Shown here one piece after another: positions 1-11,150 of a DNA stretch of 64,000 nucleotides; position 1 is the first letter of the stretch; each line of letters opens with the position of its first letter. Origin of the DNA: Coenobita brevimanus (taxonomy: Eukaryota; Arthropoda; Malacostraca; Decapoda; Coenobitidae); assembly GCA_032717465.1 (NCBI GenBank), contig CM064655.1, forward strand, positions 14,422,652 to 14,486,651. The letters run 5' to 3'. Below the pieces are notes generated by a model that worked only from the letters and a program-made list of their open reading frames with translations, did not search any database and was not told where the DNA came from. Position numbers and translations under genes: made by a program.

Positions 1-27
1 CCTTTGTTCTGTTGTTACCTCTCTTTC

Positions 28-1004
28 TGTGAAAAATGTTTAATAGTTCTGGTAAACAAATCGGGGCCCTCTTTCTGGGCACTAAAATGTGAAAAATATT
101 TAATGTATACAAGTCGGTATCCCTGCCAGGGCACCGTTATGTAAGAAATTTCTGGTATTTACTAATAAACAACTCGTAGGTCGTTACTCGTCTTGAAAGT
201 TGTTCTTAAGTAAATCAAACAAGTCTCATAGAGTTAGGCGAAACGTAACTTAACCTTAACTCACCTACAATAACTATTTCTCTTCTATCTCATAGCTAAT
301 CCCCCCTTGAATTGGCCAATTCGTAAAGGTTACTAGTGAAGAGGGAGTGATCGTTAACCGATGACGATGAGGCTGCTTAGTGTAATTGCTTGAGCAAGCA
401 AGCGTACTTATGGTGCGTATGTACAACCGTCTTAGCTTGACAGTGACTAGGAACAGAGTGTTAACTCCATAAGGTCTAGGAGCAGAGTGTTAACTCCACG
501 AGATCTAGGAGCAGAGTGTGGTGTGCGGCAGGACCTACCTCCCTCATAGAATGGTAGGTTGCCAACTATTAATTATTTACAGTACCAAATACATTTAGAT
601 TACATCATGATATGTACAGGGCAAATCTAACAAATTAATCTTAGTTTTACTTAAACTAAAGTTAGACCAAATATTCCCTTTAACCGTGTAAATATCTTAA
701 TTCCACATCTGCTAAACAGGAGAATCTTTCCCTACTTGCCACATCATCTAACGTGCAGACGCATTTAGGTCAGTGGAAAAGACCACATAATTACACGTAT
801 TTACAATGTATAGTTGTCCATGGGGGTTAAATGCAGTAGCATTTAATTAATCAATAACAAAAATTATTAAAGAGAACGTAAGTTCTGGGTTATAGAACCG
901 CTTGAACAATTAACAACGGTCTCAAATTTTCCTCTGCCTTTAAGCAGGGATAACTATGATAAAAATAGAGAGCGCAACTGCTCTGGGGGAAAATATTTCC
1001 CACA
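28..1004 (-). mobile_element. Solo LTR, 977 bp, inserted in F1 copy 1
   Basis: The segment begins TGTGAAAA and ends TTTCCCACA on the plus strand, so it has TG...CA ends. It is flanked by a perfect 5-bp duplication CTTTC (23-27 and 1005-1009). Deleting it with one copy of the duplication restores the F1 sequence seen uninterrupted near 31041-31060. There is no gag or pol, so it is a solo LTR. A diverged copy lies in the opposite orientation at 11336-12155, which fixes the homology: both share GAATTGGCCAATTC and the string GTCGGTATCC followed by a G/C-rich GGGCACC block. I assign minus orientation because in that reading the GGTGCCC block lies at the 3' side, as a primer-binding-like motif often does. 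The LTR superfamily (Gypsy, Pao or Copia) cannot be decided. Confidence 0.85.
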
Positions 1005-1476
1005 CTTTCTCCAATTGTTCCATGCCTTATCTCTCTCTTTTTTTTGCTATCATACACCTTCTATTAAACCACTCCTTTTTTCTGTTTTCTTTCCCCCTTA
1101 CTCTTGGCACAAATTTTTCCACTCCCGAATTACAGAAGACTAGAACAAATATCCCACTTCCTCTGTATCTCTCTTGTTTCTCTGAATTTTCTCCACTCTG
1201 CATTTTAGAAAAATTTTCTCAATCCTGTAAAGTTTGCTTTCCCAAAGTTGTATCTTTCTTCCCTATAAAGCTCGTCTCTTGGCTCCACGTTCCCTGTTAT
1301 CATCTGGAACTCAATGACCACATGATCACTTTTTCCAATAGGACACAGATACTCCAAGGATTCTATTGCATCCGGTTCTTTGGTAAACAGTAAGTCTAGT
1401 CTTGCTGGTGTGTCCTCACCTTGGAACCATGTCTCTTCTTTGACCCATTGCGTCATCATATTGTTCATTGTAATAT

Positions 1477-2655
1477 TTAATAATGTAGTGCCCATGAATC
1501 TTTGCTGCCTCCTGAGTCCCATTCCTCCCAGTTCACCTCTTTACAATTGAAGTCACCCATTAAAATTGTATTGTTACTTTTCTCAATCATTTTCTGTAAA
1601 TAGCTAGCCATGTCTGACAACATTTCCTGGTATTCATCATCACTCCATGCTCTTGTCTCAGGGGGAACATACACTACTGCCATATCGCTCATGCTATTCT
1701 CTCCAGTTTCTAATTTCATATTTATCACTTCAGCCCTGCCTTCTCCCATTTCCACGGTATCTACATTTATGTTGTTCTTCACTGCTATCATCACTCCTCC
1801 TTCCTTTTTTTCTCTTCTGTCTCTTCTCCACAATTTGTATTTACCATCTCCTATATAAACATCAATATCTTCTCTTAATTTGGTCTCTACAAAGCACATT
1901 ACATCAGGTTCATGCACCCTCAAAAAATTGTTGATTTCTAGCCTTGCCGATAATAAACCATCAACATTAGTATATGCCACCTTCCAATTCTTTTTGATGT
2001 TTTTTATACCCTCTTTTCTCCTTCCCTCCGGCGGTATCACTTCCTTAATTTCTGATCCATTACTCTCCAATAAAACACTGTCTTCTCTTCCTCCGTTCTC
2101 TGTTCTTTTTTTTACCTTTGCTTCCTGTACTAATTCCTTTATCTTAGCTCTTTCCTCCTCATTTGCATCTCTCCTTATCCAAACATTTTTGAACCTTCCT
2201 TGTCTGATAATTTCATTTACTGTTGCTTGGGACTTAAACTTTATCTTCAATGGCCTTGCCCCTCCTTCCTTGTACTTTTCTAACCTAAACACCTCTTTAA
2301 TCTCTTCTTGAGCTTTGTGGTTTTCCTTCATGACTAGTGATATTATTTCTTTAACCCTGCTCAGTTCTTCTCTTTCTCTTTCTGATCTTATTGTCATACG
2401 TTTTTCTTTAACTCCTGAAATTATTATACCTTTTTTCTTATCTGCTACATCTCTAACTAAAGATTCTCTACTTCTCAGTACCCTAACCACTTCCCTCTCC
2501 ACTTTTTCCTTGCTTTGTTGTTCTATAATCTCTTTCAAATTTACATTTCCTTCTTCCTGAATTTTCTTCCACCCCTTATGTTGCTCCTTTATTTCTTTAA
2601 TGTGTTCGTCCTGTATTGCTGATTTACATTCATACTCATCTAGTTTGTTTTTCAT
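1477..2655 (-). pseudogene. F1 copy 1 ORF1 C-terminal half fused in frame to endonuclease
   Basis: An open frame of 392 codons. Residues about 1-110 are charged and coiled-coil-like. Residues about 110-190 resemble the RNA-binding part of LINE ORF1 proteins (motif WIRRDANEEER). From about residue 225 the AP endonuclease begins (WKVAYTNVDG, then MCFVETKL, GVMIAVKNN, VVYVPP and ILMGDFNCKEVNWEEW). The frame runs out before the catalytic SDH; that part is in another frame at 1205-1522 (CPIGKSDHVVIEFQ). In F1 copies 4 and 7 ORF1 ends at RKWYLRK-stop and ORF2 starts in a different frame, so the fusion here seems to come from a small deletion at the ORF junction. The N-terminal part of ORF1 is at 2703-3014, starting MADGAMFTSGE. 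Confidence 0.75.
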
Positions 2656-2702
2656 CCTGTCCCTTTCTTCTTGTAACCTCTTATTCTCCCTCTTAAGCTG
2701 AT

Positions 2703-3014
2703 TTATTTCATTGGAGCTGATTCATTGCTAACTTTTAATTCTATAACTTCTCTTTCTTGTTCGTCACTGCGTGTATGAATTTTTTCCAGCGTATTCCTTA
2801 AACTTCTGATCTCATTATCCTGCTCTGTGGTCCATTCCTGTAACTCTTTAATTACTGCCCATACCTTTTTTATCTCCTGGACATTCCTCTCTGCTGTTTT
2901 CTCTACATCTGCTATTCTTGTTTGGTTCAACTTAATACTTCCATTTTCCACATCCTCTTCACAGAAGCCCTCAAATTCTCTCTCGCCACTTGTAAACATT
3001 GCACCATCCGCCAT
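2703..3014 (-). pseudogene. F1 copy 1 ORF1 N-terminal segment
   Basis: A 103-codon frame starting MADGAMFTSGEREFEGF. The same start is recognisable in decayed form at 14386-14525 in F1 copy 2, which supports it as the true ORF1 start. The sequence is heptad-like and charged, as expected for a LINE ORF1 trimerisation coiled coil. It stops before the frame at 1477-2655 begins, so a frameshift separates the two halves. Confidence 0.65.
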
Positions 3015-3212
3015 GATTAAAAAATATGGAGACTATTTTCACTATATGTTGTTCTTTTTGTGAGCGAAACTGCGTTTTTTTTACTATTGTCCAACGGGAC
3101 CACCACTCAAGCACTCCTTAACATGTTCACAAATAGGTTGGTCTTCTTTTCGTCGCTGATTTTGCGATTATTTCTCCACGATCCAGGAAAAGCTCCGTCT
3201 CTGTCGGCGACC

Positions 3213-3238
3213 TGTGTGAGTGTGTGTGTGTGTGTGTG
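3213..3238. repeat. (GT)n microsatellite at the 5' end of F1 copy 1
   Basis: A short, slightly imperfect TG run lying between the F1 5' terminus and Tigger-derived sequence. The homologous Tigger copy at 45630-46741 has a TG run at the same place (about 45807-45816), so this microsatellite was probably part of the Tigger element before F1 inserted. Confidence 0.85.
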
Positions 3239-4203
3239 AGGGAGGTCTACCATGCACTACACAGTCAGTTTGAATCCGACGGTCGAAACGTGTGTGACTC
3301 GCGAATCATTATTTGTGGTTTATTTTTCTGCCTTCCAGTGATTGCTTGCCTTGTCTGCCAACAAGGGGCCTAAGCGTAGTGCTAGTGATGCATGTGCTAA
3401 CACACCAAAAAAAGGACTCGGAAAGTGATGTCGCTGACAGAGAAAGTTAAAGTGTTAGACAAACTTAGGGAAGGAATGTCGGCGACAATTCGCCATTAGG
3501 ATGATTCCCCAACATTTATTTACATACCAGTTTATTTAGCAAGTACAGTACACTACTTTTTTACTTATATGAGTTATAAAATCCCCCTGAAAATTAGTTA
3601 TTAGAGTATTAATTAATCAATAATGAGTATATTTATAGAATGACGGGGAATCATCCAGGGTGCGAATTGTCCTGATGGGGAATACTCCACGTTTTGACGG
3701 TGAATTGACTTGACAGTGAATTGTCTCAGAACCGTATGATTGGGGTGAATGAGTCGACTGTTCGTACAATAAAGAAGGCAGAATGTAGCATAAAGGAGGC
3801 AGTGAGGGAAATAGTGCATCAGACTGTGCTAAAGTGTCTCCACCAACGCCTGTGAAGTCTCGGAACCGTATGTTTGGGGTGAATGAGTCAACTGTTCGTA
3901 CAATAAAGAAGGCAAAATGTAGTACACAGGAGGCAGTGAGGGCTAGTGCACCAGACTGCTCAAGTGTCTCCACCTATGCCTGTTCTTGTCAGCTTTCAGT
4001 GTTATATTTCTTACATTTTGTTGTTTTTCATACTTTATGCTAGTTTATAAGGTGTATGTAGTGCACAAACAGTATTATTCAGATGTAATACACTTAATAA
4101 ACATGCGTAATTACATGAACACATGGGCAGAACAAATACGCGAATTTACCACATACTCGAAGGGTCTGGGAATGTAACCCTCGCGTGAATTAAGGGATTA
4201 CTG
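3239..4203 (+). mobile_element. Non-autonomous Tigger/pogo element, left end missing
   Basis: Homologous to the complete element at 45630-46741. The right terminal inverted repeat ends ...TTAAGGGATTACTG followed by TA at 4204. Inside are remnants of a Tigger transposase N-terminus: at about 3380-3485 a decayed frame reading like KRSASDA..TPK followed by LTEKVKVLDKLREGMSAT, then two copies of a CENP-B-like helix-turn-helix segment (GVNESTVRTIKKAE; about 3725-3820 and 3860-3960). No DDE domain is present, so movement would need a transposase in trans. The left TIR is absent; the sequence starts at the (GT)n next to F1, as if F1 had inserted into this element and carried the left half out of the window. 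Confidence 0.75.
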
Positions 4204-4205
4204 TA

Positions 4206-5857
4206 TTAACACTTCTCACTTTCTGTACCCAATTATCATCCCCCATCCTCTCTACATGTCCAAACCATCTCAATCTACCTCTCCTCATCACAACACCAAT
4301 ACACTCCAGTCCCATCCTACCTCTCAGCTCTTCCATCGTAACCCCCCCCCCCAGTTGCACGCAGAGACGCACAGCACATCCACCTAATCATTGTCATTTC
4401 TGTATGTTTGAGCCTGCGAATATCCTCTTCCTTTACTGCCAAGGTCTCACTACCATACAGCATCACACTCCTAACACATGCTGCATACAAACACACCTTA
4501 GCATGTAGTGAGAGTCCTCTCCATATCAGGAGAGGCAACAGCTCCCTGAACTTCTTCCAACCACTTCTCACCCTAGCCATAAAGTGAGCTCCAGCCCCAC
4601 ATCCAGCACATAACATGTCACCCAAATAACAAAACTCTTCCACACACTCAAGAGACTCACCAGCAAGGTCAATCCTTTCACGTCTGACAATCTCTACCTG
4701 CTCTCCCCGACAAGCCACACACATAAAATCAGCATTAGCTTGCAGTCTACCTCTAATACCATTACATCCCTTGTGCACTCATTTATCACAAACACTGCAC
4801 AAGATGGAATTACTTCCCACTTCCTTGTGGCAAACTGCACATGGCCACTCTCACTCTTCTTTGATTGTACAGCCACCAACCCTAGATATCATCACTTTTG
4901 TTTTATCTGCATTTACCCTTAAGCCCTTGTGCCCCATACCATCTCTCCACTTCTGAAATCTTTCCTCCGCCTCCCTTTCATTCTCTGCTATCAACACCAA
5001 ATCATCAGCATACATCTCCCACAGGAGTCCGTTTCTGAAGTCACGTGAGAGGGCTTCAAGTACCAAGATAAACAACATGGGACTCAAAACTGACCCCTGA
5101 TGCACACCAACATTCACAGAAAACTCATCACTCAAAAATCCATTCACTCTTACCTGGGTGAGAGCACCCACATACATGGCCATAACCACCTTAACCAGCC
5201 ACTCCTCCAAGCCAAGCTTTCTCATTGCCCACTTCACCACCTCTCTAGGGACGAAGTCAAAGGCCTTTTCCAAATCAACAAAACAAAATACATATCCCTT
5301 TCCTTCCCAATATATTTTTCCTGAAGCTGTCAAACAATGAATATGGCATCAGTGGTTCCCCTGCCTGGCATAAACCCAAACTGCATCTCATCAATCTTCA
5401 CTCTTTCTCTAATCATACCTTCTAGAACTCTCTCCATTATCTTCATTACCTGATCTAAAAGCTTTATACCCTTAAAATTTCCTCCTTCCAGGGCATCACC
5501 CTTCCCTTTGCACACATGTTCAATTACACTCTTCAACCAACCATCTGGGACAACACACTCATATATATTCATATTTCTCAGGTCAGTAACTAACCTCACC
5601 CCTATATCTCCTGAGACCTTCAACATTTCAGCAGTCAACCCAGACACACCTGCTGCCTACTCCACCTTCATCCTGCCTATTGCCTCACTCACAGTAGCAG
5701 CATCAATCAAAGGCCAAGGGCCAAACACTGGATCTGCTGGCTCCAAACCCTACCTGTCCCAGTCAAGCTCCCTAATCAACAACCGGCTATAATGCGGTCT
5801 CCATGCACTTTAATATCCCCACTGTTCACCACTACCCTTCCTTCATCATTCTTCACA
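4206..5857 (-). mobile_element. F3 LINE fragment (RTE-like) with Cys-rich segment
   Basis: A minus-strand LINE remnant. Reading right to left it holds an RT N-terminal region (VSGLTAEMLKVSGDIG), fingers (MPGRGTTDAIFIV), palm motifs (CFVDLEKAFDFVPR, VHQGSVLSPMLF, EMYADDLVLIAEN), then a Cys-rich segment (about 4740-4880, C-x2-C pairs now split by a frameshift), then the C-terminal motif block CYLGDML ... LYGSETLAVKEED ... LRWFGHVERM typical of RTE-like LINEs. It is broken by several frameshifts. At its right edge (5857) the F2 element begins, so F2 appears to have inserted into F3. Its left edge meets the Tigger element at a TA. Confidence 0.75.
4851..5647 (-). pseudogene. F3 reverse transcriptase remnant
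   Basis: Two frames cover the RT: 5330-5647 (N-terminal part, ending at GRGTTDAIFIV) and 4851-5333 (palm, with DLEKAFD, HQGSVLSPMLF and YADDLVLI). The catalytic YADD is intact but the reading frame is not. The product would have copied the LINE RNA at nicked chromosomal DNA. No start codon can be assigned because the 5' part is cut off by the F2 insertion. Confidence 0.7.
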
Positions 5858-5947
5858 CACTATCTATCTATCTATTGCCAGACGCCTCAATCCCGTTTGG
5901 GGTGGCCACAAACAAATCGCCTCCACGTTGTCCTGTCCCCCGCCATT

Positions 5948-6789
5948 TCACTGCCCTGCTCCCAACTCACACCCCCCCCCTCTCATATACCTCTCCAACC
6001 CATCCCTCCATCTCATCCTCGGCCTCCCCCTCCCTCTCCCCCCCGCCACCTCACTCACATACACTCTTTTCGTCAGTCTTTCACCCTCCATCCTCTCCAC
6101 ATGGCCAAACCACCTCAGCGTGTTCCTCATAACGCTTCTTATCACATCCACATCCACATCACAACGCTCCTTTATATCCTCATTCATCAGCCTGTCTCTC
6201 CATGTGACTCCACAGGCTCCTCTTAAATAACTCATTTCCACTGCTCTCACTCCTGACTTGAGTCCTTCCAACAACGTCCAACATTCACTTCCATACGTTA
6301 GAGTTGGTATCACAATACTGTCATGTAGTAACTTTTTCACTTCCATGCTCACTTCCCTGTTTCTTATCACTGCTTTCAAAGAACCAGCAACCTTTCTTCC
6401 CTGCTGTACCCTTTCAATCACTTCACCCTCCAAACCTCCATCCTTACTCATCACACTACCCAAGTACTGTACTTAAACGTACTCACATTTTCCAATTCCT
6501 CACCATCCAACCTCGCTATACATTCACTGACTTCACCTCTCTCAAAGACCATCACTTTACTCTTCCCTACATTCACCTTTAGATTCCGTTTCTTGCACAC
6601 TCTCCCAAACTCATCCGCCAAGCCTTGCAGCTCCCCTTCGTCTTCACTCAACAACACAGTATCATCAGCAAACAACAGTACAGGGAGTTTCCAAACACTA
6701 TCCTCTCTCACCAGGGCCACTCCAACATCCACTACCTTACCTTGTACCTCTTTTATTACCCCATCCATTATCTTAACCTGTCCTATCAC
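5948..6789 (-). pseudogene. F2 copy 1 RT C-terminal part
   Basis: Frames 6451-6789 and 5948-6463 together give the RT YADD-equivalent (LLFADDTVLLSEDEGEL), a thumb region and the C-terminal block LTYGSECWTLLEG ... LRGACGVTWRDRL ... LRWFGHVERMEGERLTKRVY. The two frames are separated by a 5-bp insertion (extra AGTAC within TTAAGTACAGTACTTGG, minus strand) that F2 copy 5 shares exactly. F2 copies 4 and 6 lack it. The upstream part of the gene continues beyond the F5 insertion at 9063. Confidence 0.8.
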
Positions 6790-9061
6790 TCCGGTACGGC
6801 CAGTGGACCCTCCAAGGAAACGTCGTCTGTGGCATTTTGGAGCCGCGGACTGGGAGGCCCTCAGGCAGTACTTCTTTGATTTTCCCTGGAATGATTATTG
6901 CTTCCATGGCCGTGAGCCATCTGAGTGTGCCTTGCGCATTACGGAGGTTATTCTCTCAGGCATGGAAACATACATTCCTTTCTCATATCCTTTGACTAAC
7001 GCAAGAAAGCCTTGGTTTAATCACGCTTGTTCTAATGCTGTCCGCAACAAGGAGAAGGCCTACAAAAGGTACCGGAGCCAACCCACCCCTGAATCACATC
7101 ATCTTTACGTTTCTGCCCGGAATCGTGCTAAGTCTGTTCTTCGTTCTACTAAAAATAATTTCATCCATACTAAATGCTCTCAACTCTCCAACTCGAATTC
7201 TTCCCGCTCCTTCTGGCACCTTGCCAAAAATCCTTCAATCAACTTTACCTCATCATCCTTCCCTCCTCTTTTCTACTCTGATGGTTCTGTAGCTATTTCT
7301 TCTACTGATAAAGCAGATCTCTTCGCACAGACTTTCTCCTCCAATTCCACCTTAGACGATTCCGGTGCTGTTCCTCCATCACTTCCCCCCTCTGACTTCC
7401 TCATGGCTGACATTAAAATTTCTTCAGTTGATGTATTTTCTGCCATCACTGGCCTCAGTACTAACAAGGCATATGGGCCTGATGGGGTCCCTCCTGTTGT
7501 TCTCAAGAACTGTGCTTCTGTGCTTACACCCTGCCTAGGCAAACTCTTTTGCCTTTGTCTGTCAACTTGTACCTTTCCTTCTTGCTGGAAGTTTGCTCTC
7601 ATTCAGCCAGTCCCAAAGAAGGGTGACCACTCCCAACCCTACAACTATCGCCCAATTGCTTTAACGTCCTGTATTTCAAAAGTTTTCGAGTCAATTCTTA
7701 ATAGAAAAATTTTAAGGCATCTTTCCTATCACAACCTTCTTTCCAATCGTCAATATGGGTTCCGTCAGGGACGCTCCACTGGCGATCTTCTCACCTACCT
7801 TTCAGACTCCTGGTCATCCTCCTTTCGGGACTTTGGCGATAGCTTTGCCATTGCACTTGACATCTCAAAGGCTTTCGATCGAGTCTGGCATAAATTTTAA
7901 ATTCTAAACTGCCCTCCTACGGTTTCTATCCTTCTATCTGTGCCTTCATCGCTAGCTTCCTTTCTGGTCGTTCTGTAGCCGCTGTTGTAGACGGCCATCG
8001 TTCTTCTCCTAGATCTATCAACAGTGGTGTTCCTCAGGGCTCTGTCCTATCACCAACTCTCTTCCTTTTATTCATCAATGATCTTCTAAGCTGTACATCT
8101 AACCCTATCCACTCATACGCTGATGACTCCACCCTTCACCTTTTCATTCGGTTCCCGCAACGCCCATCTCAACAGTTACTTCAACAAACAAGGGATGAGG
8201 CTATGGCACACCTAATGTCTGACTTCGCTCGTATCTCTGACTGGGGTAAAAATAATATGGTTGTCTTTAATGCATCTAAGACTCAGTTCTTACACCTATC
8301 AACCCGACAAAATCTTCCACAGGTATACCCACTAATGTTTAATAATATTCAGCTTAATCCTGCATCATCCTTGAACATGCTTGGGGTTTCATTTACTCGG
8401 GACTTATCTTGGAATGATCATATTACATCTCTTGTAAAATCTGCTTCCAAGAGATTGGGTGTGCTAAGCCGACTCCGGTCTTTCTTTACTCCTGCACAAT
8501 TGTTGACTCTATACAGGGGTTTTATCCGCCCCTGTGTGGAGTACAACTCTCATGTGTGGGGAGGCTCCCCACATACAGCTCTTCTCAATAGGGTGGAGTC
8601 AAAGGCTTTTCATCTCATTAACTCTCCTCCTCTTACTGACTCCCTTCAACCTCTGTCTCTTTGCCGCACTGTTGCATCTTTATCTCTTTTCTATCGCTAC
8701 TTTAATGGTCACTGCTCCTCTGAACTGTCTGCTTGCATTCCTCCACCTCTACGACGGGCGCGTAGCACCTGTCTGGCAGCAAACTCTCATCCCTTTTCTG
8801 TCCAACTCTCTAATGCAAGAGTTAACCGTTACTCCCAGTCTTTCATTTATGCAACAGGTCAGCTCTGGAACTGTCTCCCTCTGTCTGTATTTCCTGCTGC
8901 CTATGATCTCCAGTCTTTCAAACGCAGTGTGTCCAGGCATCTCAAAATGATCGGTTCCTGAATTTGGTTCTCTATTGTATTTTGTTTTTCTCTTGGAGGG
9001 AACTGTTACTGCGGGCTCATGGCCTTTGGTTCCTTGTTCCTCGCATAAAAAAAAAAAAAAA
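6787..9061 (+). mobile_element. F5 LINE copy 1 (Jockey-group), 5'-truncated, poly(A) tail
   Basis: A plus-strand LINE inserted into F2 copy 1: F2 sequence stops at about 6786 and resumes at 9063. It starts within the EN-RT linker, runs through the full RT and C-terminal domain, and ends in an A-rich tail (A run at about 9048-9060). A second, antisense copy of its 3' end is at 42462-43050, with the same tail type. The poly(A) tail sets it apart from F1 (AC tail) and F2 (TAGA tail). Confidence 0.85.
6792..8961 (+). pseudogene. F5 reverse transcriptase ORF with one frameshift
   Basis: The first frame (to 7900) carries AYGPDGVPPVVLKNC, PVPKKGDHSQPYNYRPI, YGFRQGRSTGDLL and ALDISKAFDRVWHK. At about 7893 the frame shifts, and a second open stretch to 8961 carries SGVPQGSVLSPTLFLLFINDL, SYADDSTLH, a thumb region and the C-terminal part PCVEYNSHVWGGSPHTALLNRVE. 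All RT core motifs including YADD are readable. The frame is otherwise clean, so the copy is not very old. The first part of the long open frame (6593 to about 6790) is antisense F2 sequence and not part of this gene. Confidence 0.8.
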
Positions 9062-9065
9062 GATT

Positions 9066-11150
9066 GAACAACCATGGAGACATGACACATCCCTGTTTCA
9101 ACCCAAGCTCCAAAGAGAAAAATTCACTTAGTTCACCATCCACATGCACTGCAGCCTTAGCACCATCATACATACTCTTCACAGCATTCAACAACTTTCC
9201 ATCTACTCCATATATTCTTAATACTTTCCGCAATCCTTGTCTATCCACGCTGTCGTATGCTTTCTACAAATCCATGAAAGCCACATACAAATTCTTTCCC
9301 TTCTCTAGAAACTTTTCCACTAAAGATCTAAGAATGAATATCTGATCTACACAACCTCTTCCCTTCCTAAAGCCTCCCTGTTCTTCTCCAACTAATTCCT
9401 CTGTTCTTTCTCTAACTCTGTCAATAAGTATCCTACCATACACTTTTCCTATTTTACCAAGAAGACAAATGCCCCTATGCTTACCACACACTTCTTTTTC
9501 CCCTTTTCCTTTGTACAAGGGAATAATTATACCTGACTTCCAATCCTCAGGGACTCTACCTTCCTCCCAGGCCAATCTGCACATCTTCCACATCCATTCG
9601 ACTACTATCTCTCCCCCATGCTTCAGCATTTCACCACACACTCCATCAATTCCTGGGGCTTTCCCCAATTTAGCTTTCTACATTGCCTCCACAACTTCTA
9701 TCCTACTGATTTCTTCCTGTCTTCCCATCTCCCTCCTTCTCCCAGCCATTCCCCAGCCACTTATACTCGTATTACTTCCATCCTGTATGTTCAACAATTC
9801 CTTAAACTGTTCTCTCCATCTGCTCACTTTTTCTCCCTTCTCCACTAGTAATATACCATTTTTATCTTTCACTCCCCTGCTAACCTCACTTCCACCCTGT
9901 CTTACTCTCTTCACCTCTTTCCAGAACATTTTCTTACAGTCCCTCCACTTTACACTCAAATTCCTTCCAAATTCCTTATCCACTCTCTTCTTACTCTCTC
10001 GTACTAATCTTTTCACCTCTCTCTTTCTTTCTGCACATAACACACTCTTCTGCCTCTCAACTTTTTCCACGCCCCTATTCCTCATCCATTCATTGTATGC
10101 TTTCTTCTTTTGTGCCACAGCCTGTCTCACCTCTTCAGTCCACCACGCTGTTCCTTGCACCCCCCTTCGTCTTCTCTTCCTCCCACACACCACATCACAT
10201 GCTGCACATATTTCTTCTGTAAATATCCTGCACACACCTTCCACGTCCCCCATCTGCTCCAATTCATATTTGCCCAATCGTTCCTCCACTTCTCTCTTAT
10301 ACTCTGCCTTTTTCTCATCCTCTTGTAACCTTTCCACTCTCCTTGCAACTACTACTTCCTCTCGTCTTTCCCTTCTATTCCTCCATCTTACTTGGATCCT
10401 AATTCTGGCCACCACTAAGCAGTGGTCAGAAAGTCCACTCCCCCAACCTCTATAAGCTCTTGCATCCATTACACATCTTCGCATCCTTTCATCCACACAC
10501 ACATAATCAATCATTGCCTTCCTTTCATTCAGTTCACCACCCACCCTTCTCATGACTCGCGAAGTATACCTGTGGATCATTTTATGCCTGAAGAGGGTAT
10601 TGGCTATCACCAACCCCCACCCAACACAAATGTCCTCTAACGCACTGCCATTCTCATCTATCTCAGCAGGCACACCCCACTCACCAACTATTCCATCAAC
10701 CTTCACATTCCCTACTTTACCATTCATATCACCGATCAAAAACACTCTCTCATTCCTTCCAAACTTTTCCATGCACACTTCCACATTTGTCCAGAACTCT
10801 TCTCTCACTCTGCTAGCACGATCTTGCGTTGGCGCATACACACACACACAATCGCCCACATTTGTATTCCAACTTTCAACTTTACCCACACAATCCTTGA
10901 CCCAAGTGATCCATACTGTCTTATGCTCTTCTTCCATCTTTTACTCACAACTATACATACTCCTTCCTTTGCCCTCTCATTCTCACCTACTCCTGCACAT
11001 ATACCCCATCCATACTCCCATTCTCTCACACTTTCTCCATTTTGTTTCAGTTATTCCACATACATCCACTTTCGCACTCTCAAGCACCTGGACAATCTCT
11101 CTCTCTCTATCACCTCATCATTCGCTCCTCTTACATTCCATGTAGCCATT
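9066..11150 (-). pseudogene. F2 copy 1 endonuclease and RT N-terminal half
   Basis: The start at about 11150 is MATWNVRGAN, the usual TWNVRG opening of an AP endonuclease. It is followed by ITETKW, a frameshifted stretch (10805-11029), then from 10937 a long frame with VYAPTQ, IGDMNGKVGNV, YVCVDERMRR and the catalytic LSDHCLVVARI. The linker leads into the RT (LGKAPGIDGVCGEMLK, IIPLYKGKGEKEVC, GGFRKGRGCVDQIFILR). From 10937 down to 9066 all pieces are in one frame with only two stops, both TAG (9678-9680, replacing a Lys codon of the related copy at 58134, and 9264-9266 within AFMDL-x-KAY). The gene then continues left of the F5 insertion. Confidence 0.8.

Larger units (their letters stand above)
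1..3212 (-). mobile_element. F1 LINE copy 1 (CR1/Jockey-like), full 5' end, 3' part outside window
   Basis: Minus-strand LINE copy whose 3' half lies left of the window. Bases 1-27 match the same family at about 31023-31050; homology is interrupted by a solo LTR and resumes at 1005. Visible parts, reading right to left, are a 5' UTR (about 3015-3212), an ORF1-type coiled-coil segment (2703-3014, then into 1477-2655) and an AP-type endonuclease with the motifs YTNVDG, FVETKL, VYVPP and GDFNCKEVNWEEW. The 5' end stops exactly at a (GT)n run at 3213. The same 5' terminus, next to another (GT)n, is seen at 14729. The copy is decayed by frame changes. The family call rests on the RT of better copies in this window; the exact clade (CR1, Jockey or a relative) is uncertain. 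Confidence 0.85.

Noticed and set aside
5792..6226. Pro/His/Ser-rich plus-strand frames
   Set aside because: Antisense of the F2 C-terminal coding region and its GGAGGG-rich end.
6593..6791. N-terminal part of the long plus-strand frame ending at 7900
   Set aside because: It is the antisense of the F2 RT region; the F5 element starts only at about 6787.
9264..9680. TAG readthrough or stop reassignment in F2 (both in-frame stops of copy 1 here and three of four in copy 4 are TAG)
   Set aside because: The stops fall at different sites in the two copies, at positions where related copies have Lys, Gln or Trp, and copy 4 also has a TGA; ordinary decay explains them.
9469..10455. 328-codon plus-strand frame (Ser/Leu/His/Pro-rich)
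   Set aside because: Mirror of the F2 coding strand; composition is that of antisense LINE sequence.
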